A stretch of 64,000 nucleotides of DNA from Pseudoalteromonas luteoviolacea (GTDB taxonomy: Bacteria > Pseudomonadota > Gammaproteobacteria > Enterobacterales > Alteromonadaceae). The position numbers and the translations under genes were made by a program. Each line of letters starts with the position of its first letter. The first letter of the stretch is position 1. Below the pieces are notes generated by a model, which saw nothing but the letters and a program-made list of their open reading frames with translations, ran no database searches and was not told the DNA's origin. The DNA lies in contig NZ_CP015411.1 in the NCBI RefSeq assembly GCF_001750165.1, positions 3,190,001 through 3,254,000 on the forward strand, given 5' to 3'. Below are positions 18,183-26,224 of this stretch, piece by piece.

Positions 18183-19346
18183 ATGATCCAAGACGGTTTT
18201 GCGTTTATTGCATTCTTAATGTTTATATCAAGTGTGATAATTTGGTATGAAGATAAATATAAAAACGGACCATTTTTCAAGTATGTTCCCGCGGTGATCA
18301 TTATCTATTTTTCAGCGATGGTTATGTCAACATTAGGCGTCTGGGAAATGACAGAGTCTGTCAAACAAGCTCGCTCAGAAGTAAAAACAGCGATTTTACC
18401 GGCCATGATCTTTTTGATGTTACTCAGAGCTGATTTAAGAGATATTGTAAAACTCGGACCAAAACTTTTAGGTACATTTTTCGCGGCAACGTTGAGTATT
18501 GTACTTGGATTCATCGTCTCATTTGCATTATTCCAGACTTACTTAAATGACAATGCAGCGCTCACATTCGGTGCCTTAGCGGGCAGTTGGATTGGTGGCA
18601 CACAAAACATGGTTGCGGTCCAGCAGTCTTTAGGACTCAATGATGCTGGTATGGGTTATACGTTGCTCATCGACTCTATTGATTATGCAATGTGGATAAT
18701 GTTCTTATTAGCTCTGGTCCCATTTGCACACAAATTTAACGCGTGGACCAAAGCCGATACCAGTACACTTGACGATCTGCAAGAAAAGCTCTCCCTATCT
18801 AATGAAAAAATCAGAAAAGAAACAACATTTCCAGATATGATGCTGTTATTAGGTAGTGCATTTGGCCTCTCGGCACTGGCGATTTATGTCTCAGGTTTAT
18901 TACCTCACAATGCCGTACTAACAGGCACGACTTGGAGCATTATGATCGTGACCCTTGTTGGGGTGATCTGTGCGATGACACCTCTTGGCAAGCTTCCAGG
19001 TTCTCCACAACTTTCGAATGTCTTACTGTATACTTTAGTCGGGCTGATTGCTGCCAATGCAGACTTTGCAGAGCTGACCCAAGCGCCCGCATATATTTTA
19101 GCGGGTTTTGTAATTCTGCTGATCCATGGTGCGATCCTGACCACCATAGCCAAAATTTTCAAACTAGACCTCTTTACCTGTGGCATAGCATCGCTTGCAA
19201 ATATTGGGGGAGTTGCGTCTTCACCTGTGCTCGCCGCAGCCTATAGCCAAACTTTAGTGCCTGTTGCAATCTTGATGGCATTGATGGGCGTTATCATTGG
19301 TACTGGTGCAGGCATTGGGGTAGCTATGTTGCTACAAGCTATGTAA
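18183..19346 (+). CDS. DUF819 family membrane protein
   Basis: A 387-residue polytopic inner-membrane protein with about ten to eleven hydrophobic helices. It has the DUF819/YjcL pattern, including FGALAGSWIGGTQNMVAVQQ and a second, similar Gly-rich half near the C-terminus (SLANIGGVASSPVLAAAY), which suggests inverted-repeat transporter symmetry. The family is predicted to transport small molecules but no substrate is established. The start has AGAGGAAAG close upstream. It is monocistronic, ending at a strong hairpin. Confidence 0.85.
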   Translation: MIQDGFAFIAFLMFISSVIIWYEDKYKNGPFFKYVPAVIIIYFSAMVMSTLGVWEMTESVKQARSEVKTAILPAMIFLMLLRADLRDIVKLGPKLLGTFFAATLSIVLGFIVSFALFQTYLNDNAALTFGALAGSWIGGTQNMVAVQQSLGLNDAGMGYTLLIDSIDYAMWIMFLLALVPFAHKFNAWTKADTSTLDDLQEKLSLSNEKIRKETTFPDMMLLLGSAFGLSALAIYVSGLLPHNAVLTGTTWSIMIVTLVGVICAMTPLGKLPGSPQLSNVLLYTLVGLIAANADFAELTQAPAYILAGFVILLIHGAILTTIAKIFKLDLFTCGIASLANIGGVASSPVLAAAYSQTLVPVAILMALMGVIIGTGAGIGVAMLLQAM

Positions 19347-19358
19347 GCCTGTATATGG

Positions 19359-19386
19359 TTGCAGTGAGTACACATGCTCACTGCAA
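19359..19386 (+). terminator. Hairpin after the DUF819 gene
   Basis: TTGCAGTGAG (19359-19368) and CTCACTGCAA (19377-19386) form a perfect 10-bp stem with an 8-base loop, followed by TCTCTTT. Confidence 0.65.
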
Positions 19387-19575
19387 TCTCTTTGTCGAGC
19401 TTACAGCACTGAATTATTCAACTTTCGTCTTCTGAAGCGCAGTGCAGTTACCGTAGAAGTAATCCCGCCTGCACTACATGCCCAACATAGATAAATAACA
19501 TTCAGAGCCAAAGAGACGAATGCGTTGGAGATGTGCGCTTTGAAAGTAAGCACTCGCCTCCAAAGCACACACTTG

Positions 19576-20856
19576 CTATTTCACCTCAATCCGTATTTGC
19601 GTATTTCCGTTGTCAATCTCGCCCACCCCTTTGGAAGCAACAGCCTTGTAGTCTGAGCCACGCACTTTTCTAATGTAGGAATAATTGCCGCCATCAGAAT
19701 ACGTACTGTTAAGTTGCCAATTGCCATTAACACGTTGATATAGTTGTATATCACCGCCAAAGTATGGCTGATCATTATTACCATTGACTAAAATACTATG
19801 TACTGTCCAACCAAAGCGATTGGTTAAGTATGTTGCGCCAGAGTAATTATGATTAGTTTGAGTGATGGTACTCAATTTCAATTTATTTGCAGATTGAATG
19901 TCCAACTCTTTCACATAACGTGACCCTTTCGTCGGATCAAAAGACGTGCTTTCGGTAAATAAAACATGCACACCCCCACCTGTGCCAGGCTCTTCAGCAA
20001 CAATATCTTTCACATAAATGTAAGTGCCTTTTGCCTCTGAATCATAAACCAAAGTGCGAGGGTCGTTCTCAGCCAGCGGCAATGTGAGTTTTTCACCTTT
20101 GATGTTATACCAATTTGAACTATACGTGTACGACTTAATCACATGAATGTTTGAGCGGCGATCTAAGTCATAATTAGGATGGTAGTTATAAGCGATGAAA
20201 ATTTCCCCATCATCATTGGTATCACTCACCGCATAATGACCACCTTCAGCCAATTTATATTCATGACCATTCCTTTCAAACCACAGCGTTCTCACTGCCT
20301 TTTGACCTACATATTCGTAACGAGTGAATACCGCAAGGCGATTCGAAGAATTATCTAAATGTAATTGTGGGTATGACTGATTAAAGTTACCGTGATCTGG
20401 AAGCCCTTTGATCTTTTGAAACTGTGTACCATAGGGCGTTGTTGACTTGTACAAGTGCCCACTTCGATACTTTGGTCCAAGCCCACGCGAAGACAGTTGC
20501 ACATAAACATAACCTCTTGTATCAATGTCGACCACTGCATTGGTATGTGGGTCATCCCAATTGCTCTCAGTGTGAACTTTTATCTTTTGATTGTAGTTTT
20601 TCACTACATAGGTGACTAAATTACCGTTTTCGTTATTGGAAAACACCTCAAAGTGATTGTTGTTTTTCTCCACCGCAACAGGAATATGTTTATGAGTATA
20701 AGTACCTGTCGCACCGCAATACTTGGGTACTCCATTGAATAGCTGCTTTGTTAAACAAAAATAACTCGACTGGTAGCCACTGTCATAAACATGAATGTTT
20801 GACGCTAAACTTGTTGCCGATGACAACATCATAATAAAACCAACTGAATATTTCAT
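19576..20856 (-). CDS. Secreted beta-propeller (BNR_4-like) protein, candidate ulvan lyase
   Basis: A 426-residue exported protein with a signal peptide of about 18 residues. The mature protein is a series of beta-rich blades (NRLAVFTRYEY, GEIFIAYNYHP, TYIYVKDI) typical of BNR_4 seven-bladed propellers. Several polysaccharide lyases, notably the PL24/PL25 ulvan lyases of Alteromonas and Pseudoalteromonas, have this fold. His104 in DDPHTNAV, Tyr162 in the YPQL strand, and the Arg/Tyr pair at 179-180 are placed as such enzymes place their catalytic His, Tyr and Arg; this mapping is by eye. It could instead be a non-catalytic or different sugar-acting propeller. AAGGAGA precedes the ATG. It stands alone on its strand. 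Confidence 0.5.
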   Translation of the reverse strand: MKYSVGFIMMLSSATSLASNIHVYDSGYQSSYFCLTKQLFNGVPKYCGATGTYTHKHIPVAVEKNNNHFEVFSNNENGNLVTYVVKNYNQKIKVHTESNWDDPHTNAVVDIDTRGYVYVQLSSRGLGPKYRSGHLYKSTTPYGTQFQKIKGLPDHGNFNQSYPQLHLDNSSNRLAVFTRYEYVGQKAVRTLWFERNGHEYKLAEGGHYAVSDTNDDGEIFIAYNYHPNYDLDRRSNIHVIKSYTYSSNWYNIKGEKLTLPLAENDPRTLVYDSEAKGTYIYVKDIVAEEPGTGGGVHVLFTESTSFDPTKGSRYVKELDIQSANKLKLSTITQTNHNYSGATYLTNRFGWTVHSILVNGNNDQPYFGGDIQLYQRVNGNWQLNSTYSDGGNYSYIRKVRGSDYKAVASKGVGEIDNGNTQIRIEVK

Positions 20857-21126
20857 AAAATCTCCTTTTTTGAAATTTTATATTTACATCTCTAATGTTA
20901 AAAAACAAATACAATTTATGAATTACTTCATTAAAAATAGAATAAGGTTTTAATTTAAGATAAAACCATTGAAAAAATCACACTAATATACAGTTTAAAA
21001 TATCACCAAAGAATTGTTTTTGCACCTTAAAAACTATGTTTATTAATTAGTCATAAATATAAAAGCGTTGTTATTAAATCAAAAAATATAAACCTAAAAA
21101 ATTGAAAAATAATTTCTTCAATATCA
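20857..21126. other. AT-rich non-coding gap
   Basis: About 270 very AT-rich bases upstream of the propeller gene. It should contain that gene's promoter, but no specific element stands out. Confidence 0.35.
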
Positions 21127-21148
21127 AAAGAGCCATCTCTGGCTCTTT
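21127..21148 (-). terminator. Terminator of the yqjG-like gene
   Basis: AAAGAGCC and GGCTCTTT pair around a 6-base loop. Read on the minus strand the hairpin is followed by TTTTGATAT, just after the gene's stop codon. Confidence 0.75.
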
Positions 21149-21156
21149 CTCAATTG

Positions 21157-22128
21157 TCAGCCACGATTATGTGGGCGGGTGTAATCTATATCCGGTCCAT
21201 TGGGTACAACTTGCGTTGGATTGATCATTGTATGACTAAAGTAGTAATGACGTTTAATATGATAAAAATCAACTGTCTCAGCTACGCCTGAGTATTGATA
21301 TAATTCTCTTACGTAATTAGATAAATTAGAGTAGCTTTCAATTGTGCGCTTATTACACTTAAAATGGCCAACATACACTGCATCAAATCTTATCAAGGTG
21401 GTGAATAAACGCCAGTCGGCTTCTGTTAATGTATCGCCAACTAAGTATCTATTTTCGCTTAGAATATTTTCTACTTTATCTAGCGCATCAAATAGTTTGC
21501 CATACGCTTGGTAATAAGCATCTTGGCTGGTAGCAAAACCTGTGCGATATACCCCGTTATTTATCGAGTCATAAACAAAATCATTGATGTCATCGATTTG
21601 AGTCTGTAAAGCACTTGGATAAAAATCTAATGCACTGCCTGTAAGCGTATCAAATGCATTGTTAAACATGCGAATGATCTCAGATGACTCATTACTCACG
21701 ATCCGCTGAGCTTGTTTGTCCCACAATACTGGCACCGTTACTCTACCACTGTAATCTGCTTTATTTTTGGTATAGATCTGATGCATAAAGTTGCTATCAA
21801 ATAATGCATCGCCTGTGCTGCCGGTTGCTTTATCAAACGTCCAACCCTGCTCTAACATATCTGGGCTCACCACGGATACATCAATGTAGTCCTCTAACCC
21901 TTTAAGCTTTCTAAATATCAGTGTGCGGTGCGCCCAAGGACAAGCGAGTGAGACAAATAAGTGATATCGGCCTTTTTCTGCCTTAAAACCAGCTTCTCCA
22001 CTTAGGCCCGCTGTGCCGTCAGGAGTGACCCAGTGTCTTAGCTGGGCAGCTTCACGCTTAAATTCACCATTACTTGATTTAGTATCGTACCACTTGTCTT
22101 GCCAATGTCCGTTAACGAGTAAACCCAT
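21157..22128 (-). CDS. yqjG: Glutathionyl-hydroquinone reductase (YqjG family)
   Basis: A 323-residue cytoplasmic glutathione-transferase-like enzyme of the Xi class. It reduces glutathionyl-hydroquinones, releasing hydroquinone and oxidised glutathione. The catalytic motif SLACPWAHRTLI has Cys63, and the N-terminal GHWQDKW and later NGVYRTGFA segments are family hallmarks. The length is normal. AGGAG lies seven bases upstream. It follows the DoxX gene by 87 bases on the same strand; DoxX proteins and quinone-handling enzymes often go together, and a quinol monooxygenase-like gene lies at 23745, so quinone detoxification is a plausible theme. Confidence 0.9.
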   Translation of the reverse strand: MGLLVNGHWQDKWYDTKSSNGEFKREAAQLRHWVTPDGTAGLSGEAGFKAEKGRYHLFVSLACPWAHRTLIFRKLKGLEDYIDVSVVSPDMLEQGWTFDKATGSTGDALFDSNFMHQIYTKNKADYSGRVTVPVLWDKQAQRIVSNESSEIIRMFNNAFDTLTGSALDFYPSALQTQIDDINDFVYDSINNGVYRTGFATSQDAYYQAYGKLFDALDKVENILSENRYLVGDTLTEADWRLFTTLIRFDAVYVGHFKCNKRTIESYSNLSNYVRELYQYSGVAETVDFYHIKRHYYFSHTMINPTQVVPNGPDIDYTRPHNRG

Positions 22129-22215
22129 TTTTTGCTCCTAACTTATGCTTAAACATTTATATGCAACTGCCTTTACAACAGTTCAAAGTTTGGCCCAGAT
22201 TTGGGCCACCACCAT

Positions 22216-22635
22216 TTACGCTGATTTAGCCAGCTTATGGTCGACACTAAAACGACCCGCGCCAGTAGAGGCTAAAGCTAAAAAGCCGCCTGCCATGGCA
22301 ATGTTTTTAAAGAACATAAAAAACTGCATTTGATCAGCTAGGTTGTTATGAAACACTAAAGCACTGACCACACAGAACCCTGCAAATGCCAACGCAGTTA
22401 ACTGGGTTAACGCCCCCGCTAAGATAAATAGTCCGCCGATGAGTTCAAATGCTATTACCATTGGTAATAAAAACTCAGGTAAGCCACCCGACGTGAGATA
22501 TTGGGCATTGCCCTCAAAATATTGAATTTTATTTATCCCCGCCAAAATAAATATGACAGATAAACCAACTCGACCTAGCAGGTTTGCTGCATTCGATAGA
22601 TGAGCGTTATTTGAAATGATATTAAGTAAATTCAT
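22216..22635 (-). CDS. DoxX family membrane protein
   Basis: A 139-residue inner-membrane protein with four predicted helices. It has the DoxX pattern (RVGLSVIFILAGINKI at the first helix, then ELIGGLFILAGA). I chose the ATG at 22635, with GGAG upstream, over a TTG four codons earlier. DoxX proteins are associated with quinone-linked redox and detoxification complexes, but the specific role is not established here. It is probably co-transcribed with the glutathionyl-hydroquinone reductase 87 bases downstream. Confidence 0.85.
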   Translation of the reverse strand: MNLLNIISNNAHLSNAANLLGRVGLSVIFILAGINKIQYFEGNAQYLTSGGLPEFLLPMVIAFELIGGLFILAGALTQLTALAFAGFCVVSALVFHNNLADQMQFFMFFKNIAMAGGFLALASTGAGRFSVDHKLAKSA

Positions 22636-22822
22636 GATGTTCTCCAAAGCTGTAAAATTTGTTTTGTTGGCATCTCTGCCTGACTTGCTAACAAGCTTAC
22701 TATCTGATTGGAGAATTAAAATTTACAAAAATAGAGCTGTTCATTCTCATAAATAGAATGAAATATTAAAAACAGCGCTGGCTCATTAGGGATAAACAAC
22801 TTAAATCACTGTTCAACATACA

Positions 22823-22845
22823 AAAAGCGGCATAATGCCGCTTTT
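22823..22845 (-). terminator. Terminator after the 22878-23597 lipoprotein gene
   Basis: AAAAGCGGCA and TGCCGCTTTT pair around a 3-base loop. The A/T flanks would serve either strand; the minus-strand lipoprotein gene ends just upstream. Confidence 0.75.
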
Positions 22846-22877
22846 GAATAATCTCAATGATGGACTAATGTCATTCA

Positions 22878-23597
22878 CTACTGTGTCTTAGGCGCGACTT
22901 TGAACGACTTAATGTTACCTTCATTTTCAGAAGTGCTTGTAATATAAGCTAGGTGGATATCTCCCGCCTCTGGAGACAAGGTCACCTTCGCTATGGGCGT
23001 ATCTGTATTAGCGCCCTGCCCCGCCTTTACGACAATTAATTCATTTAGATCTGCTGATAAATCCATAAACTGGGTAGCGTCACCATATTCTAAATTCTCA
23101 GCCAGTTTCTCATCACCCATATACACATCCACTTTGCCCATATCAGCAACATAGGTATGGATAACAATCACACGATATTTACTCTGAGCTAATTCTGCAT
23201 CGTCAATTTTCACCGCGTCCAACTGCGCCGCTTGTGCAGAGTCATTATCTAATCGGCCGTAGCTATAAACAACATAATCACCATGTTCGGAAAACCTAAA
23301 ACGGGTCGACGAAATTGCCACCTCTTTGGAGTTACCTTCTACCGCATAAAATGAAAATACATTGCCATCTGAGTCGTCTTGAACGAGCAGCTTTTCTGCG
23401 GACTTAGCGCCAAACAGCAAGCCATTTTCATCAGACAACGATACTTCTTCATGGCCTTTTTCAAATTCCCAATACACATCCATTTCACTATTGACCAAAT
23501 TAATCGCACTGACATCAGCAGTATAGGTGTCATCATCATTACACCCAGCTAAAACAGTCACAGCAACAGATAGAACTAAACCAGTTATTAATTTCAC
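22878..23597 (-). CDS. Hypothetical lipoprotein, DUF4397-like
   Basis: A 239-residue lipoprotein with lipobox LAGC (Cys19). It starts at a GTG preceded by GGAGGAGAG. Asp20 and Asp21 directly after the Cys would retain it in the inner membrane under the E. coli +2 rule, though that rule varies between genera. The mature part has two beta-sandwich-like stretches (about 30-120 and 135-230), the second with VIVIHTYVADMGKVDVYMGD, similar to DUF4397 repeats. No enzymatic motif is seen. It has its own terminator. Confidence 0.6.
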   Translation of the reverse strand: MKLITGLVLSVAVTVLAGCNDDDTYTADVSAINLVNSEMDVYWEFEKGHEEVSLSDENGLLFGAKSAEKLLVQDDSDGNVFSFYAVEGNSKEVAISSTRFRFSEHGDYVVYSYGRLDNDSAQAAQLDAVKIDDAELAQSKYRVIVIHTYVADMGKVDVYMGDEKLAENLEYGDATQFMDLSADLNELIVVKAGQGANTDTPIAKVTLSPEAGDIHLAYITSTSENEGNIKSFKVAPKTQ

Positions 23598-23744
23598 GAT
23601 ACTCTCCTCCCATTAGCGTTGTGAGAAGTATATTGCCCATGGCCCAAGCGAGTTGTTATTGAATGTTACTTTTCAATACTTTGTTGTAGCAGAGGGTTAC
23701 AGATAGCATCTAAGCGTAACGATAACCCTTAAAAACGAAATAAT

Positions 23745-24029
23745 TTAAGCATTGAGATTGCTGATAGGCTGACAAGAAAGAATACGCGTATGCTGTTTAG
23801 CAAAGTAGGCTTGGGTATGAGGCGCATCATAGTGACGCTTTAAATCCGCTTCGCAGTGCCACGCTTCCCACAAATAAAACACACCTGGTTCGTCATGCGC
23901 ATGATAGATTTCAAAATATATACAACCGGGTTCATTGACTGTATGCGCTCTCAAAATATTAAGCTCAGCAGTAATTTCTGAAATATTGCCGTGGTTTGCC
24001 ATTATTCGAGCAACAATGTTATAGCTCAT
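23745..24029 (-). CDS. Antibiotic-biosynthesis-monooxygenase-domain protein (YgiN-like)
   Basis: A 94-residue dimeric alpha+beta-barrel protein of the ABM superfamily. NEPGCIYFEIYHAHDEPGVF and LWEAW are the family's core strands. The ATG at 24029 is preferred to one ten codons upstream because AAGGA lies seven bases before it. Relatives such as YgiN act as quinol monooxygenases; others degrade haem or have no known substrate. It is divergent from the LysR gene at 24132, with a shared dyad between them, so it is the probable target of that regulator. Confidence 0.8.
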   Translation of the reverse strand: MSYNIVARIMANHGNISEITAELNILRAHTVNEPGCIYFEIYHAHDEPGVFYLWEAWHCEADLKRHYDAPHTQAYFAKQHTRILSCQPISNLNA

Positions 24030-24088
24030 AGGATGTCCTTTTTTTATAAGATCAATCATTCCCCTCTATCCTAACCATGATCATATAC

Positions 24089-24122
24089 GTAAACTATACA
24101 AACAAATTAGAACTAAGTTTAC
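24089..24122. promoter_or_regulatory. Dyad between the ABM gene and the LysR gene
   Basis: GTAAACT (24089-24095) and AGTTTAC (24116-24122) are perfect inverted repeats 20 bases apart, and the match extends to 9 of 10 bases. The position between divergent genes suggests an operator for the LysR regulator. Confidence 0.45.
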
Positions 24123-24131
24123 ATATATGTA

Positions 24132-25010
24132 ATGCTATTAGATGACCTTTACCTTTTCTCTATCATTGTCGATTGTGGCAGCTTAAGTCGTGCTGCAAAG
24201 CAATTAAATAGCACTGTAGCGACCGTATCTCGGAGGCTTTGCGCACTCGAGGACAAAATTGGACAACCGCTGCTCAACAGACATGCTAGGGGCATTCATG
24301 TCACACAAGCCGGAGAACAGTTATATCGGCAATATGCAGCAGATTTACAGACTATTCAGACTCAGCTCAAAGAGTTCAAGTCACAATCTCAGTTGATCAG
24401 TGGGCGAATAAAAGTATTGGCACCGAGTAACTTGGCAGCGACCGCATTAGCCGATTTTTGGCCTGAGTTCATGCGCACTTACCCTAAACTACAACTCGAT
24501 ATCCAGACCAGTAATCACATCCAAGATATCGCTGAGCAAGGCGCTGATTGCGCTATTCGCGTAGGCCATTTACCAAGTTCAAGTTTAGTGCAAAAACGCC
24601 TTGGCACCATCGAGAGTAAACTGGTGGCTGCACCTGAATACCCAGATATAATGTGTGTGACTGGATTATCTGACCACACCTTTGCCATTTCGCAGCAGAT
24701 CAACAACCTTACACTCTCCCACCCATCGCAAGGAGACTATAAGGTTACTGTCACGCCAACACATTTTTGCAACGACATAGCACTACTCAAAGCCATGGTG
24801 AAAAGTGGCCGATGCATCGCATTACTGCCACTGAGCGAAGCATCAAGCTGTTTGCAAAGTGGCACCCTAAAAACAGTGCTGCCACAATGGTCAGGTGTTG
24901 CACGACCAGTATATTTGGTGACAACCTCTCGCAAGTATCCGTCACCGAAAGTAACTGCGTTTGCAGATATGCTAAAGCAGTTTATAGCGCAACAACCTTG
25001 GGCCAGTTAA
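24132..25010 (+). CDS. LysR-family transcriptional regulator
   Basis: A 292-residue regulator. Residues 1-60 form the winged HTH (SLSRAAKQLNSTVATVSRRLCALE), and about 90-290 the effector-binding domain, which starts ISGRIKVLAPSNLA as in the AaeR/DmlR-type LysR group. No Shine-Dalgarno sequence is evident, so translation may be weak or leaderless. It is divergent from the ABM-domain gene, the usual arrangement for a LysR regulator and its target. Its stop codon overlaps that of the convergent oxyR gene by 4 bases. Confidence 0.85.
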   Translation: MLLDDLYLFSIIVDCGSLSRAAKQLNSTVATVSRRLCALEDKIGQPLLNRHARGIHVTQAGEQLYRQYAADLQTIQTQLKEFKSQSQLISGRIKVLAPSNLAATALADFWPEFMRTYPKLQLDIQTSNHIQDIAEQGADCAIRVGHLPSSSLVQKRLGTIESKLVAAPEYPDIMCVTGLSDHTFAISQQINNLTLSHPSQGDYKVTVTPTHFCNDIALLKAMVKSGRCIALLPLSEASSCLQSGTLKTVLPQWSGVARPVYLVTTSRKYPSPKVTAFADMLKQFIAQQPWAS

Positions 25011-25927
25011 ATACTACAATAGCTCATAGCGCAATGCTTGTTGAGCGCCTGCTCAAACAACTTTTGCAACAAGGTAATGTCGTTAGTACGCACGTAATTC
25101 GGTCTTACAACCAATGCTATTGTGCGGTGCGGGCCCGGTTCATTAAGGTGTAAAGCCACCAGTTCAGACTCACCTTTTATCAGTTGATCAAGCGCCATTT
25201 GCGGCACTAAGGTGGTGCCCATTTTTCCAGCAACCATCTGAATCAGCGTGTGTAAGCTTGTACTGTCAAAGGTTGTGTCTTTTTGCTCTTGTGGCAAGTT
25301 ACATGCATTCAAGGCATGCTCTTTTAAGCAGTGCCCATCTTTAAGCAACATAAGTTTGGCAATATCAAATTGGTCACTGGTGATCTCTTGCAGCCCTGCC
25401 CCGCTTTCATCTTTATGACTAACCCAGTAAAAGTCTTCTTGCCAGAAGTTAAACGCCATCAGCCCATCAATTTGATAAGGCAAAGCTAAAATGGCGGCAT
25501 CTAATTCGCCTTGACGCAGCATATCGGTTAAAACATGAGACTGCTCTTCTATAATTTTTAACTTAAAATCAGGGTATTGCTGACGTACATCCGGCAAAAC
25601 CTTGGGCAGTAAATATGGGCCAATTGTCGGGATCACGCCAATTTTCATTGGTCTGCAAAGCGGTGACTTATCAACTTGTGAAAGCATCATAAACTCATCT
25701 ACTTCCAGCTTAATTTTGCGCGCCTTATCCAGTAACACCTTGCCTTGTTCAGTCACAAATACATGTTTGTTGTTGCGCTCGAAAATCACCGTACCCAATT
25801 GTTTTTCAAGTTCATGTATCGCCGTACTTAAAGTCGATTGAGAGACATGGCAGGCATCCGCCGCTTTTTTGAAGTGCAGCGTTTTTTCTACCGCAAGTGC
25901 ATAGATAATTTGCTTTATAGAGACCAT
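25007..25927 (-). CDS. oxyR: Hydrogen-peroxide-sensing regulator OxyR
   Basis: A 306-residue LysR-type activator. The N-terminal HTH (HFKKAADACHVSQSTLSTAI) closely follows OxyR, and the sensor domain has Cys200 and Cys209 in DGHCLKEHALNAC, the redox cysteine pair that forms a disulfide on peroxide exposure (Cys199/Cys208 in E. coli). It is divergent from katG across a 297-base gap, a classic OxyR target. Its stop overlaps that of the plus-strand LysR gene. The ribosome site is weak. Confidence 0.92.
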   Translation of the reverse strand: MVSIKQIIYALAVEKTLHFKKAADACHVSQSTLSTAIHELEKQLGTVIFERNNKHVFVTEQGKVLLDKARKIKLEVDEFMMLSQVDKSPLCRPMKIGVIPTIGPYLLPKVLPDVRQQYPDFKLKIIEEQSHVLTDMLRQGELDAAILALPYQIDGLMAFNFWQEDFYWVSHKDESGAGLQEITSDQFDIAKLMLLKDGHCLKEHALNACNLPQEQKDTTFDSTSLHTLIQMVAGKMGTTLVPQMALDQLIKGESELVALHLNEPGPHRTIALVVRPNYVRTNDITLLQKLFEQALNKHCAMSYCSI

Positions 25928-26224
25928 TCAAACGTTCTTTTTTATAGATTGTTTTTTCTATTTTAATCAATTACGTGTTAAGTGCACCCACACAACTGTT
26001 CATATTTAAACCACCTTTTGCCATAAACTTGATTTCACCATAAATAAAGCTAATAAATTCAGTGTTATACATATTTTTTGATGTGCTTTTTTTATACATT
26101 CTAAAAAACTGATAATTATCATTAAATTATTCAATTTTTCATTTAACACCCGTCTATTTAGGCTCTAAAAGGTCACCACTCAGACAGCATTGAGCTGATT
26201 AATGTAACCCTATTGGAGTAAATT
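25928..26224. promoter_or_regulatory. Divergent oxyR/katG control region
   Basis: This AT-rich intergenic region should hold the OxyR site and both promoters. I could not fit the full ATAG-N7-CTAT tetramer pattern; ATAG at 25944 and CTAT at 25958 are too far apart. A 12-base palindrome, TGATAATTATCA (26110-26121), resembles half of a Fur box and lies about 100 bases before katG. Confidence 0.35.

Noticed and set aside
24767..25153. 128-codon plus-strand frame across the LysR/oxyR 3' overlap
   Set aside because: It lies out of frame in two well-supported genes and has no start context or homology.
25944..25961. ATAG...CTAT spaced sequence as an OxyR box
   Set aside because: The spacing is 10 bases instead of the 7 in the known OxyR motif, and the adjacent second half-site is missing.
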